A stretch of DNA of 64,000 bases from 630D-37 sp037478835 (GCA_037478835.1 JBBFLV010000002.1:124001-188000); one strand, 5' to 3'. Counted from the first letter of the stretch, positions 39,911-52,437 are shown. Program-made: numbers and translations. The notes: generated by a model not told the origin, from the letters alone.

Positions 39911-40587
39911 GCACGTTGCGTAGCCGTAACTTCATCGTCGTGGCCGGCAACATCGGCGTGGGGAAATCCACGCTGGTGGAAAAGCTCTGTACCTACTTGG
40001 GCTGGGAGCCGTTCTATGAACCGGTCACCCAGAATCCGTATCTGGAAGATTTTTATCACCAGATGGCGGCCTGGGCTTTTCATTCTCAGGTATTCTTCCT
40101 CACCCACCGCCTGCGGTTACATTATCAATTGAGCCGGCATCCATCCTCGGTCGTTCAAGATCGCAGCGTCTATGAAGATGCCGAAATCTTTGCCCGCAAT
40201 CTTTACCTGCAGGGATACCTTTCACCGCGAGATTACGCAACCTATCGTGAATTATACGAGACGGTGATCCAGCTCCTGCCGCCACCAGACTTGGTGATCT
40301 ACCTGCGCGCCTCGGTGCCGACCCTGCTCAAACGGATCGCACGGCGGGGAAGGGATTACGAGCGGCAGATCCCTGCCTCCTATCTGGAAAGCCTGAACCG
40401 GCTCTATGAGGAATGGATCGGCGGGTTTCATCTTTGCCCGGTCCTCACCGTGCCTGCCGATGATTTGGATTACGTCGCCCATGAGCGACACTTTGAATTG
40501 ATCGTGCAAAAGGTGCAGGAGAAACTGATGGGGAAAGAAGAAGTGGTCTTCGACTCGAATGAAATAAACAACGAGGAGGGATTGTAG
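39907..40587 (+). CDS. Deoxynucleoside kinase (dGK/dAK/dCK family)
   Basis: This salvage kinase phosphorylates deoxynucleosides. The 226-residue protein has P-loop VVAGNIGVGKSTL (about 10-22), EPVTQNPYLEDFY, the Asp-Arg-Ser motif QDRSVYEDAEIF (about 75-85), and LID-like RIARRGRDYER. The exact nucleoside (dG, dA or dC) is uncertain; QDRS and the spacing resemble bacterial dGK/dAK pairs. It is translationally coupled (ATGA) to an unrelated periplasmic thioredoxin, probably just shared transcription. Confidence 0.88.
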   Translation: MSTLRSRNFIVVAGNIGVGKSTLVEKLCTYLGWEPFYEPVTQNPYLEDFYHQMAAWAFHSQVFFLTHRLRLHYQLSRHPSSVVQDRSVYEDAEIFARNLYLQGYLSPRDYATYRELYETVIQLLPPPDLVIYLRASVPTLLKRIARRGRDYERQIPASYLESLNRLYEEWIGGFHLCPVLTVPADDLDYVAHERHFELIVQKVQEKLMGKEEVVFDSNEINNEEGL

Positions 40588-40970
40588 CAAACTCTGTAGA
40601 GCAAATGCTCGTATTTGCTTTGCTGCATTGCTCGATTCCCACCATGCCTTCTTCTTTTGCCCCCTGGGCGATTGCTAACCTCCTGCTCGCCGATCTCGCG
40701 AATCGTTGCCTACTCGGTGACTGTTATCCCATCTCCTAGCTTTGCGTGACAAGACCCTTTACTTCCACCCAACCATCTTATGCTTCTCCGCTGACCGGGA
40801 AGCCGAATGGCGAGAATAGGAGGAATTGCTTCCTGGCTCGGAGGCGAGTAGGGTTCGGGCAATGGCACAAACGGGTCACGGCACTCCTGGCAACGGCTCT
40901 CTGCGCGCCTGCCGGACCGTAGATGGTAATAAAAGGAGCCGAACTTTGCTGCATTCTCCCGCCGGAACGA
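40588..40970. other. 383-bp intergenic region without a supported gene
   Basis: No ORF here looks real. Short hairpins are possible (for example GGAAGC near 40798 with GCTTCC near 40828). The ends of both flanking genes (the kinase and a response regulator) point into it, so it is a convergent 3' region. I see no clear terminator with a T-run. Confidence 0.4.
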
Positions 40971-41618
40971 TCAGGCACGGATGATCCCTTTACGGATGGC
41001 GTAGCGTACCAATTCGGCGCGCGAGTGCAGGTTCAGTTTGCGCATGATGTTTTCCCGATGGCGCTCTACAGTTTTGGGACTGATCACCAACGCGGCGGCG
41101 ATCTCCTCGTTGCTCGCCCCTTCGGCCAGAAGGGCCAGCACTTCCCGTTCGCGTGGTGTGAGCTCGTTGAATTGCGTTTCATCTTTCAGGGAATGTACCC
41201 GTAAGTAATCCTGTACCAGCAGCTTGGCCAAAGATGGATAGATATAGACCTCGCCGGATGCCGCTGTGCGGATGGCCGCGAGCAACTCTTCCGGTGCGGC
41301 GCGCTTGGGTACGTATCCCGAAGCACCTGCTTCCAGCATTTTGAAGAAATATTCCTCGTCTTCGTGGATGGTCAAAGCCAACACGGCCACGTTTGGGAAG
41401 TACCTTTTGACCTCGCGCGTGACGTCAATGCCGGAGCGATCCGGCAGGCCGATATCCATGAGCACAACGTGGGGAGATGTTTTGCGGATGACCTCCAGCG
41501 CTTCGGCGGCGTTGCCTGCCTCACCCACGATCTCGATCTCCGGGTTGTGTTCCAGCAGCAGGCGCAACCCGGAACGCACGACCAGATGATCCTCTACCAG
41601 CACGACGCGAATGCTCAT
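40971..41618 (-). CDS. NarL-type response regulator
   Basis: The 215-residue regulator has a receiver domain (VEDH at the N terminus, phospho-Asp in VVLMDIGLPDRSG, Lys in VPKRAAPEE) and a LuxR helix-turn-helix (LTPREREVLALLAEGASNEEIAAALVIS). It overlaps the upstream kinase by ATGA, so the two form one signalling pair. The target genes are not evident; the cupin upstream in the same direction is a candidate member of the operon. Confidence 0.92.
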   Translation of the reverse strand: MSIRVVLVEDHLVVRSGLRLLLEHNPEIEIVGEAGNAAEALEVIRKTSPHVVLMDIGLPDRSGIDVTREVKRYFPNVAVLALTIHEDEEYFFKMLEAGASGYVPKRAAPEELLAAIRTAASGEVYIYPSLAKLLVQDYLRVHSLKDETQFNELTPREREVLALLAEGASNEEIAAALVISPKTVERHRENIMRKLNLHSRAELVRYAIRKGIIRA

Positions 41619-43066
41619 AACCCACCTTGAGGGCGATAGGGTATAAACGCTCGGACCTCGCAGCCGTTTCCTGGGGTGGAGTCTATTTCGATCTGGCCGC
41701 CTAGCAACGTTGCCCGCTCTTCCATGCCGATCAGGCCGATCGTCGGCCTGGAGGATGAATTGCGATACACGCGTGGATCAAAACCGATCCCATCATCTTT
41801 GACAAGAAGCGCGAGCCCCTCAGGGCGAAATTCGATCGTGACTTGGGCATGAGTGGCCTGAGCATGCTTGATGACGTTCGTGAGTGCCTCCTGGATGATG
41901 CGGAAGACGGTGATCCGGGTAGCATCGTCTAGAAAACGTTCCTCCCCAACGATTTCTAGACGAATATCAAGAGGGGTCAGTTCTTGCAGGCGAGAAGTAT
42001 ACCAGCGGATGGCTGCCGAAAGCCCCAGATCGTCCAGGTGAGAAGGGCGCAAGTCGGCGATGATGCGCTGAAGTTCTTTCAGGGATGTGTCTGTTAGAGA
42101 TTGAAGGTGTTTCAGGATGGTCTGGGTTTCTTTTTTGCGCGGTCCGAGCCGTTCGGAAAGGGCCTTCAGGCCGATTCCCAGGGCGGTCAGCGCTTGCCCC
42201 ATCTCATCGTGCAGATCACGTGCAATGCGTTGACGTTCGGCCTCCTGAGCCTGGACGATCCGTCGGAAAAGTTCGGCGCGTAGTTGTTCCCGTTGACGTG
42301 CTTCCTGCAGGCGCGCTTGCTGGAGCTCGGCGATCTTCCGTTCGGCCTCCACTTGAAACGCGCGCAGGAAGCGGATGACAAAAAAGGCTGCTCCGATTGC
42401 CATGACGGCGCGAAAGAGCTGCACAGGGAATCCGGCGATCTCCAGAAATGTTTTCTCATTGAACCATCTAGTTGTTGGGAGAGGGTTGGCTTGCACAAAG
42501 AGTTGCCCGATCACCCCATACCATAGAAACGCGATCGCGGCCCATAGGCTATCCTGTCCAAAACGGATCAGGCCGGCGCGCCGGAAAGCGCGTTGCTGAA
42601 AGATCAACCCAACGGCAGCCAATACAGCCCCCGGTATCCCCAGGCTGTACCTGGTCCAGGCATGGGCGGCGCTCAGCAAATCCTGACCGGTGTAATGCTC
42701 CCAGAGCAGGAGCAATCCCAAGACCCATAGAGTTTCCAGGATCAAAGGAAGGGTCAGCACTACGCGCCAAGTGCGTGGGCTGCCGAGGATCAGGTAGCTC
42801 CCGAAACCGGCTAGCGAAAGGAAAGAGAAAGCAAGCGTACAATGCATCAAAAGGTATACCCTACTGTCCCCTCCCCAGCCGATCAGGGTAAACATTTCCA
42901 GCCACTCGTGGATAGCATGGACAAAACCGAACATGGCCAGTGGACGCAGCCCCATGCGCAGGCGCCAATCACTGGAACGTCCCCCTTCCATTGCGACCAT
43001 CAGGCCCATGCTGAAAAAAGCCAGGCCGTAGAGAAAGTACACCAGAATGAGCACTTGTGGGGTCAT
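41615..43066 (-). CDS. Polytopic membrane histidine kinase (HisKA_3)
   Basis: The 483-residue kinase has about seven N-terminal membrane helices (1-235), a short coiled linker, a HisKA_3 domain with QRIARDLHDEMGQALTALG and a HATPase (EALTNVIKHAQAT; DDGIGFDP; GLIGMEERATLLGG). Histidines within or next to membrane segments (FVHAIHEWLEM; YLLMHCTLAF) could bind a cofactor or metal, which is speculative. The sensor module resembles no family I can name. It overlaps its response regulator by ATGA; a cupin gene ends 56 bp upstream. Confidence 0.85.
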   Translation of the reverse strand: MTPQVLILVYFLYGLAFFSMGLMVAMEGGRSSDWRLRMGLRPLAMFGFVHAIHEWLEMFTLIGWGGDSRVYLLMHCTLAFSFLSLAGFGSYLILGSPRTWRVVLTLPLILETLWVLGLLLLWEHYTGQDLLSAAHAWTRYSLGIPGAVLAAVGLIFQQRAFRRAGLIRFGQDSLWAAIAFLWYGVIGQLFVQANPLPTTRWFNEKTFLEIAGFPVQLFRAVMAIGAAFFVIRFLRAFQVEAERKIAELQQARLQEARQREQLRAELFRRIVQAQEAERQRIARDLHDEMGQALTALGIGLKALSERLGPRKKETQTILKHLQSLTDTSLKELQRIIADLRPSHLDDLGLSAAIRWYTSRLQELTPLDIRLEIVGEERFLDDATRITVFRIIQEALTNVIKHAQATHAQVTIEFRPEGLALLVKDDGIGFDPRVYRNSSSRPTIGLIGMEERATLLGGQIEIDSTPGNGCEVRAFIPYRPQGGL

Positions 43067-43121
43067 TTCCCCTCATGCCGCTCGTAAAACGGAGATGCTT
43101 TTGCGAGTATGTCTGCCCACA

Positions 43122-43487
43122 TCAACAGGAGCCGGGATCGAGAATACGTACTTCGTCCACTTGATTCGGGATCATGCACAGGAATTCAAAAGGCTCTTCA
43201 CCGATGTTTTCGTACCAATGGGGCACGCCGCGTGGGATAAAGACCACGTCGCCGGGGCCGACCTCGAAGGTCTCCTCGCCGATGCCGATCCGTGCACGTC
43301 CGCGAAGCACGTATTGTTCATGTTCCACTGTATTCGTATGACGTGGCATACCGCCCCCCGGCTGCATGACAAAGCGTCGCATCAGGAAATTCGGTGCCTC
43401 TTGGGCCGAAATCAGCACCTGGATACTGGTTCCCCTGGCATTGGTGACCGGCTGTGCTGGCACATCTGAAACATGCTTCACGCCCAT
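43122..43487 (-). CDS. Small cupin-domain protein
   Basis: The 121-residue protein is a single cupin: motif 1 GGGMPRHTNTVEHEQYVLRG carries the metal-binding His/Glu, and motif 2 GPGDVVFIPRGVPHWYEN completes the site. Such proteins serve as isomerases, dioxygenases or sensors; the function is unknown here. The start at 43487 is set by GGAGG five nt upstream; longer frames have no ribosome-binding site. It is followed in the same direction by the membrane kinase and regulator. Confidence 0.85.
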   Translation of the reverse strand: MGVKHVSDVPAQPVTNARGTSIQVLISAQEAPNFLMRRFVMQPGGGMPRHTNTVEHEQYVLRGRARIGIGEETFEVGPGDVVFIPRGVPHWYENIGEEPFEFLCMIPNQVDEVRILDPGSC

Positions 43488-43764
43488 TGTTCCTCCACGA
43501 TACCATCGTAGTAAGGTCTTACAAATGTAGTTTACCACGAATATGCCCACAGGTTTAGGGTTAGATGAAATCGTCAGAGATTCTTAAGGTCTACCGGAGC
43601 CGAGTGAAAATCGCTCGGCGCAGCGTCGCAAGGATTGCCGGGTTGGACGTGCCACTGAACAGCCTAAGCAGTTAAGTTTGCCCGGCGGATGCCAAGCATC
43701 CAAAAGCCTCATCCAAATCCGTTCTCTCTCCATGTGCGGAAATTTCTCAGACGGTCTGCGATAC

Positions 43765-44493
43765 CTATGCCTTTGGCTCCAGCTCAATGTAGATGCGCTT
43801 GTTGATCTTCCCTTTGCTCTTATAGTCCACCACGCGCACCCTGCCAACCTCGGATGTATTGGCCACATGGGTCCCGCCATCTGCCTGCAGGTCCAGACCG
43901 ACGATCTCGACGGTGCGCACCTGATGGATGCCTTCTGGCAGCAAGTTGATCTTGGTGCGGATGAGATCGGGGATCTGAAAGGCTTCCTCACGGGAAAGAA
44001 TACGCACCCGCACCGGACGCGCGGCCGCCACTTCGGCATTCACTTTGGCTTCGATCTCGGCGACCAGTTCGCCGCGCAGGCTCTCGAACTCAAAATCCAT
44101 TCGTCCTTGCAACGGGTCCATATTTCCGCCTGTTACCAATGCACCGTAATCGCGAAATACGACGCCGCACAGGATGTGGAGCGCAGTATGGGTGCGCATC
44201 AGGGCATAGCGCCGTTCCCAATCCAGGATGCCGTGCACCGTTGTGCCGATCTCCGGCAGTGGAGATTCGCCTCCCAAAATGTGCCACACGTCCTCTCCGA
44301 TTTTCTTTACCTCGATCACCGGCAGGCTCAGGCCGGCGATCTGGAGCACGCCTCGATCGGGCGGCTGCCCGCCTCCACCGGGATAGAAGATCGTGCGATC
44401 CAGGGTTACGGCGCGGCGTTCGACGTCCACTGCGGTGATCGTTGCTTCGATTTCGCGCAGGTAGCTATCGGTCTGGTAGAGCAATTCGGTCAT
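43765..44493 (-). CDS. AlaX-like alanyl-tRNA editing protein
   Basis: The 242-residue protein resembles the editing domain of AlaRS (AlaX type): the first metal-binding motif THTALHIL, the FYPGGGGQPPDRG loop, and the second motif ADGGTHVANTSEVG. It hydrolyses Ser- or Gly-mischarged tRNA-Ala. Length fits the AlaX-M type that also has an N-terminal beta-barrel extension. It starts downstream of the nifJ terminator and probably has its own promoter. Confidence 0.9.
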   Translation of the reverse strand: MTELLYQTDSYLREIEATITAVDVERRAVTLDRTIFYPGGGGQPPDRGVLQIAGLSLPVIEVKKIGEDVWHILGGESPLPEIGTTVHGILDWERRYALMRTHTALHILCGVVFRDYGALVTGGNMDPLQGRMDFEFESLRGELVAEIEAKVNAEVAAARPVRVRILSREEAFQIPDLIRTKINLLPEGIHQVRTVEIVGLDLQADGGTHVANTSEVGRVRVVDYKSKGKINKRIYIELEPKA

Positions 44494-44513
44494 GCAGGGC
44501 TTCCTTTCTCGGC

Positions 44514-44556
44514 ATAAAGAAAAACGGGCGCCGGGAAGGCTCCCAACGCCCGTTTT
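44514..44556 (-). terminator. Rho-independent terminator after nifJ
   Basis: AAAACGGGCG (44521-44530) pairs with CGCCCGTTTT (44547-44556), with an inner GGGA/TCCC. On the minus strand the stem ends in TTTTTCTTTAT. Confidence 0.85.
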
Positions 44557-44562
44557 GGCTGT

Positions 44563-48108
<3,546 letters not shown>

Positions 48109-48167
48109 ATCAGACTCCTTTCAAGATATTCAGCGCATGCTGAACGTACTGAATGTGAATGGCTAAG

Positions 48168-48183
48168 TGAATATTATCACAAA
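48168..48183. promoter_or_regulatory. CRP/FNR-like palindrome upstream of nifJ
   Basis: AGTGA-N6-TCACA (48168-48172 and 48179-48183) differs from the CRP half-site TGTGA by one base. A second inverted repeat, TTCAGC-GCAT-GCTGAA, lies nearer the gene at 48131-48146. No FNR-type TTGAT is seen. Confidence 0.35.
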
Positions 48184-48228
48184 TATGGTATCGCCCTGCT
48201 TCGAGCATTCAAATTTGCTATTGTAACC

Positions 48229-48268
48229 CAAAATCAGGCAAAGGGATGTAACCAATGACCTGATTTTG
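48229..48268. repeat. Perfect 10-bp inverted repeat between nifJ and pdxS
   Basis: CAAAATCAGG (48229-48238) and CCTGATTTTG (48259-48268) flank 20 bp. It may be an operator or hairpin in the divergent promoter region. The rest of this 425-bp gap shows no gene. Confidence 0.6.
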
Positions 48269-48533
48269 TGATTCACCTGTCATGTTTTTTTCCAGCATAG
48301 TAGGCTCCGCCGGAGCATTCTGGATAATTCTACTCCAAAATAGAAAGATATGATGGTACGAAAGGCATATTTTCCTGTATGAAGAACGTCACATTGTTTT
48401 CCTTCTCTGCTCGATTTATCTTTCCTTCATCATGCCGATGTTCTCTGAACGGGAGGAACGGGCTGTATGGTAGAATAATAGCGACGTCTGGAGCATTTCC
48501 AGTCTATTTATCCGTTCGAGAAAGGAGAGCAAT

Positions 48534-49421
48534 ATGGAACAGCAGGTCGCTACTTTCACTGTCAAAAAAGGTTTGGCGCAAATGCTGAAGGGGGGCGTGA
48601 TTATGGATGTCGTCACCCCGGAGCAGGCGCGGATCGCGGAAGATGCCGGCGCAGTGGCCGTCATGGCGCTGGAGCGCGTGCCGGCAGATATCCGTGCTCA
48701 GGGCGGCGTGGCGCGCATGTCGGACCCGGAGCTGATCCTCAAGATCATGGATGCAGTTACCATCCCGGTGATGGCGAAATGCCGCATCGGTCATTTTGTG
48801 GAAGCGCAGATCCTTGAAGCCATCGGCGTGGACTACATTGACGAGTCCGAGGTCCTCACGCCGGCCGATGAGGAGCATCACATTAACAAGCACCTGTTCA
48901 AGGTCCCGTTCGTCTGCGGGGCACGGAACTTGGGCGAGGCGCTGCGGCGCATTGGCGAAGGTGCAGCGATGATCCGCACCAAAGGCGAGGCCGGCACCGG
49001 TGATGTGGTCGAGGCGGTGCGCCATGCGCGGGCGGTGCTGGGTGAGATTCGTCGCCTTCAAAATATGCCCGACGAAGAGCTGATGGCCTATGCCAAGAGC
49101 ATCGGCGCGCCCTATGAGCTGGTGGTCGAGACCAAGCGGCTGGGGCGCTTGCCGGTCGTCAATTTTGCCGCCGGTGGCATTGCCACTCCGGCCGACGCGG
49201 CCCTGATGATGCAGCTTGGTATGGATGGCGTGTTCGTCGGTTCCGGCATTTTCAAGAGCGGAAACCCGGCTAAACGGGCGGCAGCGATCGTCAAGGCCGT
49301 GACCCACTACAATGACCCGGCCATCCTGGCCGAAGTCAGCCGCAACCTGGGCGAACCGATGGTCGGGCGCAATGTCTCTCAGATGCCTGAATCCGAGCGC
49401 ATTGCCGGACGAGGTTGGTGA
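48534..49421 (+). CDS. pdxS: Pyridoxal 5'-phosphate synthase lyase subunit PdxS
   Basis: PdxS makes PLP from ribose 5-phosphate, glyceraldehyde 3-phosphate and ammonia. The 295-residue protein has the highly conserved KKGLAQMLKGGVIMDVV, MALERVPADIRAQGGVARMSDP, the KCRIGHFVEAQ catalytic region, MIRTKGEAGTGDVVEAVRH with the Schiff-base Lys, and AAGGIATPADAALMMQLGMDGVFVGSGIF. Normal length. pdxT follows 5 bp after the stop. Confidence 0.97.
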   Translation: MEQQVATFTVKKGLAQMLKGGVIMDVVTPEQARIAEDAGAVAVMALERVPADIRAQGGVARMSDPELILKIMDAVTIPVMAKCRIGHFVEAQILEAIGVDYIDESEVLTPADEEHHINKHLFKVPFVCGARNLGEALRRIGEGAAMIRTKGEAGTGDVVEAVRHARAVLGEIRRLQNMPDEELMAYAKSIGAPYELVVETKRLGRLPVVNFAAGGIATPADAALMMQLGMDGVFVGSGIFKSGNPAKRAAAIVKAVTHYNDPAILAEVSRNLGEPMVGRNVSQMPESERIAGRGW

Positions 49422-49426
49422 GTGCT

Positions 49427-50005
49427 ATGAAGATCGGAGTGCTGGCTCTGCAAGGAGATTTTCTTGAGCATATTCAAATGCTTCAACGTCTGGGGGTGGA
49501 GGCGGTTGAAGTGCGCCTGCCGCATCAGCTGGATGGATTGGATGGGTTAATCATCCCCGGCGGAGAATCCACGACCATGGGCAAGCTGGCCGTGGATTTT
49601 GGGCTGCTGGAGCCCATCCGTCAATTCGGTCAAACCCATGCCATTTGGGGCACTTGCGCCGGGGCGATCCTGCTCTCGAAGGATGTCCATCGTCCACAAC
49701 CGTTGCTGGGTCTGATGGATATTACCATCCAGCGGAATGCCTTCGGGCGGCAGGTGGATTCGTTCGAGGCAGATCTGGAGATTCCTGAACTCCAGCGCTT
49801 CGGCGAGTCGCCGCGCCCCTATCATGCTATCTTCATTCGGGCGCCGATTATCGAATCGGTATCCGGAACGGCGCGCATTCTAGCCCGGCTGACGGATGGG
49901 CGCATTGTGGCGGCGCAGCAGGGGCACCTGCTGGCCACATCCTTCCATCCGGAGCTCACCGATGATACGCGTTTCCACGAATATTTCCTTTCCCTGGCAG
50001 ATTGA
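49427..50005 (+). CDS. pdxT: Pyridoxal 5'-phosphate synthase glutaminase subunit PdxT
   Basis: PdxT releases ammonia from glutamine for PdxS. The 192-residue protein has MKIGVLALQGDFLEH, LIIPGGESTTMGKL, the nucleophile in WGTCAGAILL and the His/Glu pair in SFHPELTDD. The ATG at 49427 is chosen as the natural family start; an in-frame start at 49415 lies inside pdxS. Confidence 0.96.
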   Translation: MKIGVLALQGDFLEHIQMLQRLGVEAVEVRLPHQLDGLDGLIIPGGESTTMGKLAVDFGLLEPIRQFGQTHAIWGTCAGAILLSKDVHRPQPLLGLMDITIQRNAFGRQVDSFEADLEIPELQRFGESPRPYHAIFIRAPIIESVSGTARILARLTDGRIVAAQQGHLLATSFHPELTDDTRFHEYFLSLAD

Positions 50006-50011
50006 GGAGCG

Positions 50012-50929
50012 GTGAACGTTCGTCGCCTGGAATGGCTGGATATTCCGGAGGTGCTCCGTTTCCGTAACGACGTGCTCGGGTTGGATACCACGCGTTTGCT
50101 CACCCGTGGCAATCCGCTGAGCGCTTCTACGCTCTTTTCGCATTTGCAGCCCCTGCGCCGCATGTGTAGCATGATCAGCACCGGGGAGAGACCGTTGATC
50201 GGCGGCATTCATTGTAGCGGGAATAAAGAAGTGGCACACCTGTTATATCTTGCCCCAAATGCCCATCTGCATACTCCGGCGCTCTCCCCCCTCATCGAAG
50301 CGCTACTTGGAGCCGCCCTGGAATGGGGCGTGCTATATGTGCTGGCCGAAATGGATGAGTCCCTGCCGTTGCTCGATACGTTGCGCCATTTGCGCTTTTC
50401 CACCTATCTGTGGCAATCCATTTGGGATCTTTCTGGCATGGTGGGGGAAGAAAATCTCCCCTGGGAAAGCCTGCATGAGTCCTATGCGGCGAGTTTTTTC
50501 TCCCTCTACCATCAGATTGTGCCACCTTTGCTCCATGTGGTGGAACATCCGGGCAGGCGGCATCAGGCAATCTATCGTGCCGGCGAAATGGCCTATGCGC
50601 TCTTGAATAAGGGCATGCAGGGTGTGCTGGTGACCCCCCTCTTCCATCCCGATCTAGGCGATCCGCGACGCTTTTTGCGCGGCCTGGTTGCCTTCCTGCG
50701 AAGGCGCTATAACCGTCCCATTTACCTGCGCCTGCCGACTTACCAATCCTGGTTGGAGGATATCCTACTCCAGGATGGTGCTAGGCGATTGGAGCAGCAA
50801 GTGTTGCTGGTGCATCATCTGGCCAGGCTTGAGAGGGTAGAAGCAACGGCTTCGGTTGCCGCGCTGCATTCCCATCGAACGACGCCGATCATCCCAACCA
50901 GCCTATCAGGAAGATTCCCGCGAAGATGA
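50012..50929 (+). CDS. Unrecognised protein, possibly GNAT-like
   Basis: The 305-residue protein starts at GTG 50012 after GAGGAGCG. The N terminus (RRLEWLDIPEVLRFRNDVLG) resembles the first strand and helix of GNAT acetyltransferases, but no clear acetyl-CoA motif is visible. A central helical part and a C-terminal part with LRRRYNRPIYLRLPTYQSWLE do not match a family I know. Its last 41 bp overlap the 3' end of the convergent EamA gene. It follows pdxT after 6 bp, so it may share the pdxST transcript. Confidence 0.65.
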   Translation: MNVRRLEWLDIPEVLRFRNDVLGLDTTRLLTRGNPLSASTLFSHLQPLRRMCSMISTGERPLIGGIHCSGNKEVAHLLYLAPNAHLHTPALSPLIEALLGAALEWGVLYVLAEMDESLPLLDTLRHLRFSTYLWQSIWDLSGMVGEENLPWESLHESYAASFFSLYHQIVPPLLHVVEHPGRRHQAIYRAGEMAYALLNKGMQGVLVTPLFHPDLGDPRRFLRGLVAFLRRRYNRPIYLRLPTYQSWLEDILLQDGARRLEQQVLLVHHLARLERVEATASVAALHSHRTTPIIPTSLSGRFPRR

Positions 50930-51734
50930 GCGCCGAAGCAACGAATCGGCGCGAACCCTGCTTTTCGCCCAGGTTTTTCCAACCCAGCCAGGCACCGAAG
51001 ACCACACTCACTTCACGGATCGCGCCGGCATATCCTAAAGGAGAGATGCGATAGGCGAGCAATGCCAGAAAATAGGAGAGCGTGCCGAGCACGGCGATCA
51101 GGATCAAAACGAAAGGCTGTACCTTCCATTCCCGGTAAAGTTGTGCCCAACCGTAGCGTTTCCAGGCGAACGGCGCCAGGAGAAACGGCAGAAAGGTGAA
51201 AATGCTCAAAGCGTAGGGTAACGGTGGTGCATAGCGCACGGCCAGGCCGTCGACCAGGGTGTAGAACGAAATCAGCAGCGCAACGCCGAGCGCGGCCAGT
51301 GCGCCTCGTTGATGTTCCTTTGAGAGCGCTTCGCGGCTATAGCCCAGGAGGAGCAGGCCGCTCAGGAGCAATGCCAGGCCGATCCAGCCCCAGAAATTGG
51401 GTCGTTCGGACAGGCTCAGCCAGGCCCAGAGCGTCAGAAAGAGCGGTGCTGTGCCACGTGCCAGCGGATAGACGAGCGAAAAATCTGCCATGGTGTAGGC
51501 ATAGGAAAGCAGAATAAAATAGAGACATTCCAGCAACACGCTGAGGACGAGGAACGGCCAGGTATTTGCAGGCGGCCCACCTTGCCAGATCAGGATCGGC
51601 GCGGCAAGAATTCCGCCGATCACCACCGTCCACCAGGAAGCAATATGCTTTTCCCTGGAGCGCTTGAGGAGCAAATTCCAGCTGGCATGAAGGGCGGCGG
51701 AGAGTAAAAGAAGCAGGAGCGCAAGGAGAGACAT
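50889..51734 (-). CDS. EamA/DMT-family transporter
   Basis: The 281-residue membrane protein has ten hydrophobic helices in two five-helix repeats, as in EamA permeases (N-terminal SAALHASWNLLLKRS; SLVYPLARGTAPLFLTLWAWL; C-terminal GYAGAIREVSVVFGAWLGW, GSRRFVASALIFAGIFLIGWLG). The family exports amino acids or metabolites; the substrate is unknown. Its start codon overlaps the divergent radC start in CATG, and its 3' end overlaps the gene before it. Confidence 0.88.
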   Translation of the reverse strand: MSLLALLLLLLSAALHASWNLLLKRSREKHIASWWTVVIGGILAAPILIWQGGPPANTWPFLVLSVLLECLYFILLSYAYTMADFSLVYPLARGTAPLFLTLWAWLSLSERPNFWGWIGLALLLSGLLLLGYSREALSKEHQRGALAALGVALLISFYTLVDGLAVRYAPPLPYALSIFTFLPFLLAPFAWKRYGWAQLYREWKVQPFVLILIAVLGTLSYFLALLAYRISPLGYAGAIREVSVVFGAWLGWKNLGEKQGSRRFVASALIFAGIFLIGWLG

Positions 51735-52437
51735 GGCGATGAACCAAAAAGAGACTCCGGTCTATCGTATCACAGATTTACACGAAAGTGACCGACCTCG
51801 GGAACGTTTGAAATCGTTGGGCCCCGAAGCCTTGAGCAATGCGGAGCTACTGGCGATTCTTTTGCGCACTGGCCTGCCCGGTGAGAATGTCATTCAGGTC
51901 GGGCAACGTTTGCTGCAGACCTTTGGCGGCCTGAGCGGATTGCACCGTGTCGCGTTCGATGAGCTCTGTGCCCAGCGCGGCGTGGGCGAGGCCAAAGCCG
52001 CCCAGATCAAAGCGGCTATCGAACTTGGTCGCCGACTGAGCCAGAAAGGGGAGGATGACCGTCCGCTCATTTCCGCTCCGGAGAGCGCCGCCGAACTGAT
52101 CTCTTACGAGATGAGCGCCTTGGAGCAGGAACATCTGCGTGTGCTCCTGCTGAATACTCGTAATCGTCTGATCGATATTTGCGAGGTCTATCGCGGCTCG
52201 GTGAACAGTGCGCAGGTGCGCGTAGCCGAAGTTTTCCGAGATGCGGTGCGTCGTAATGCGATATCGATCATCGTGGCACACAATCACCCCAGCGGCGATC
52301 CGACTCCCAGCCCGGAAGATATTGCCCTAACGCGCTCCCTCATCCAAGCCGGTAAGTTGCTCGGTATCGAGGTGCTCGATCACCTGATCATCGGACGTAG
52401 CCGCTTTGTTTCACTCAAGAGAGAAGGCCTGATCTAG
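51733..52437 (+). CDS. radC: RadC/JAB-domain DNA repair-associated protein
   Basis: The 234-residue protein has an N-terminal helix-hairpin-helix-like part (LGPEALSNAELLAILLRTG; GVGEAKAAQIKAAIELGRR) and a C-terminal JAB1/MPN metalloprotease-like domain with the motif HNHPSGDPTPSPED. RadC proteins are associated with repair and recombination, though their exact role is disputed. AAGGAG at 51723-51728 supports ATG 51733. Its start and the divergent EamA start share two bases. Confidence 0.93.
   Translation: MAMNQKETPVYRITDLHESDRPRERLKSLGPEALSNAELLAILLRTGLPGENVIQVGQRLLQTFGGLSGLHRVAFDELCAQRGVGEAKAAQIKAAIELGRRLSQKGEDDRPLISAPESAAELISYEMSALEQEHLRVLLLNTRNRLIDICEVYRGSVNSAQVRVAEVFRDAVRRNAISIIVAHNHPSGDPTPSPEDIALTRSLIQAGKLLGIEVLDHLIIGRSRFVSLKREGLI

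Noticed and set aside
48109..48533. PLP-related riboswitch before pdxS
   Set aside because: No structure beyond short inverted repeats is visible and no PLP riboswitch family fits.
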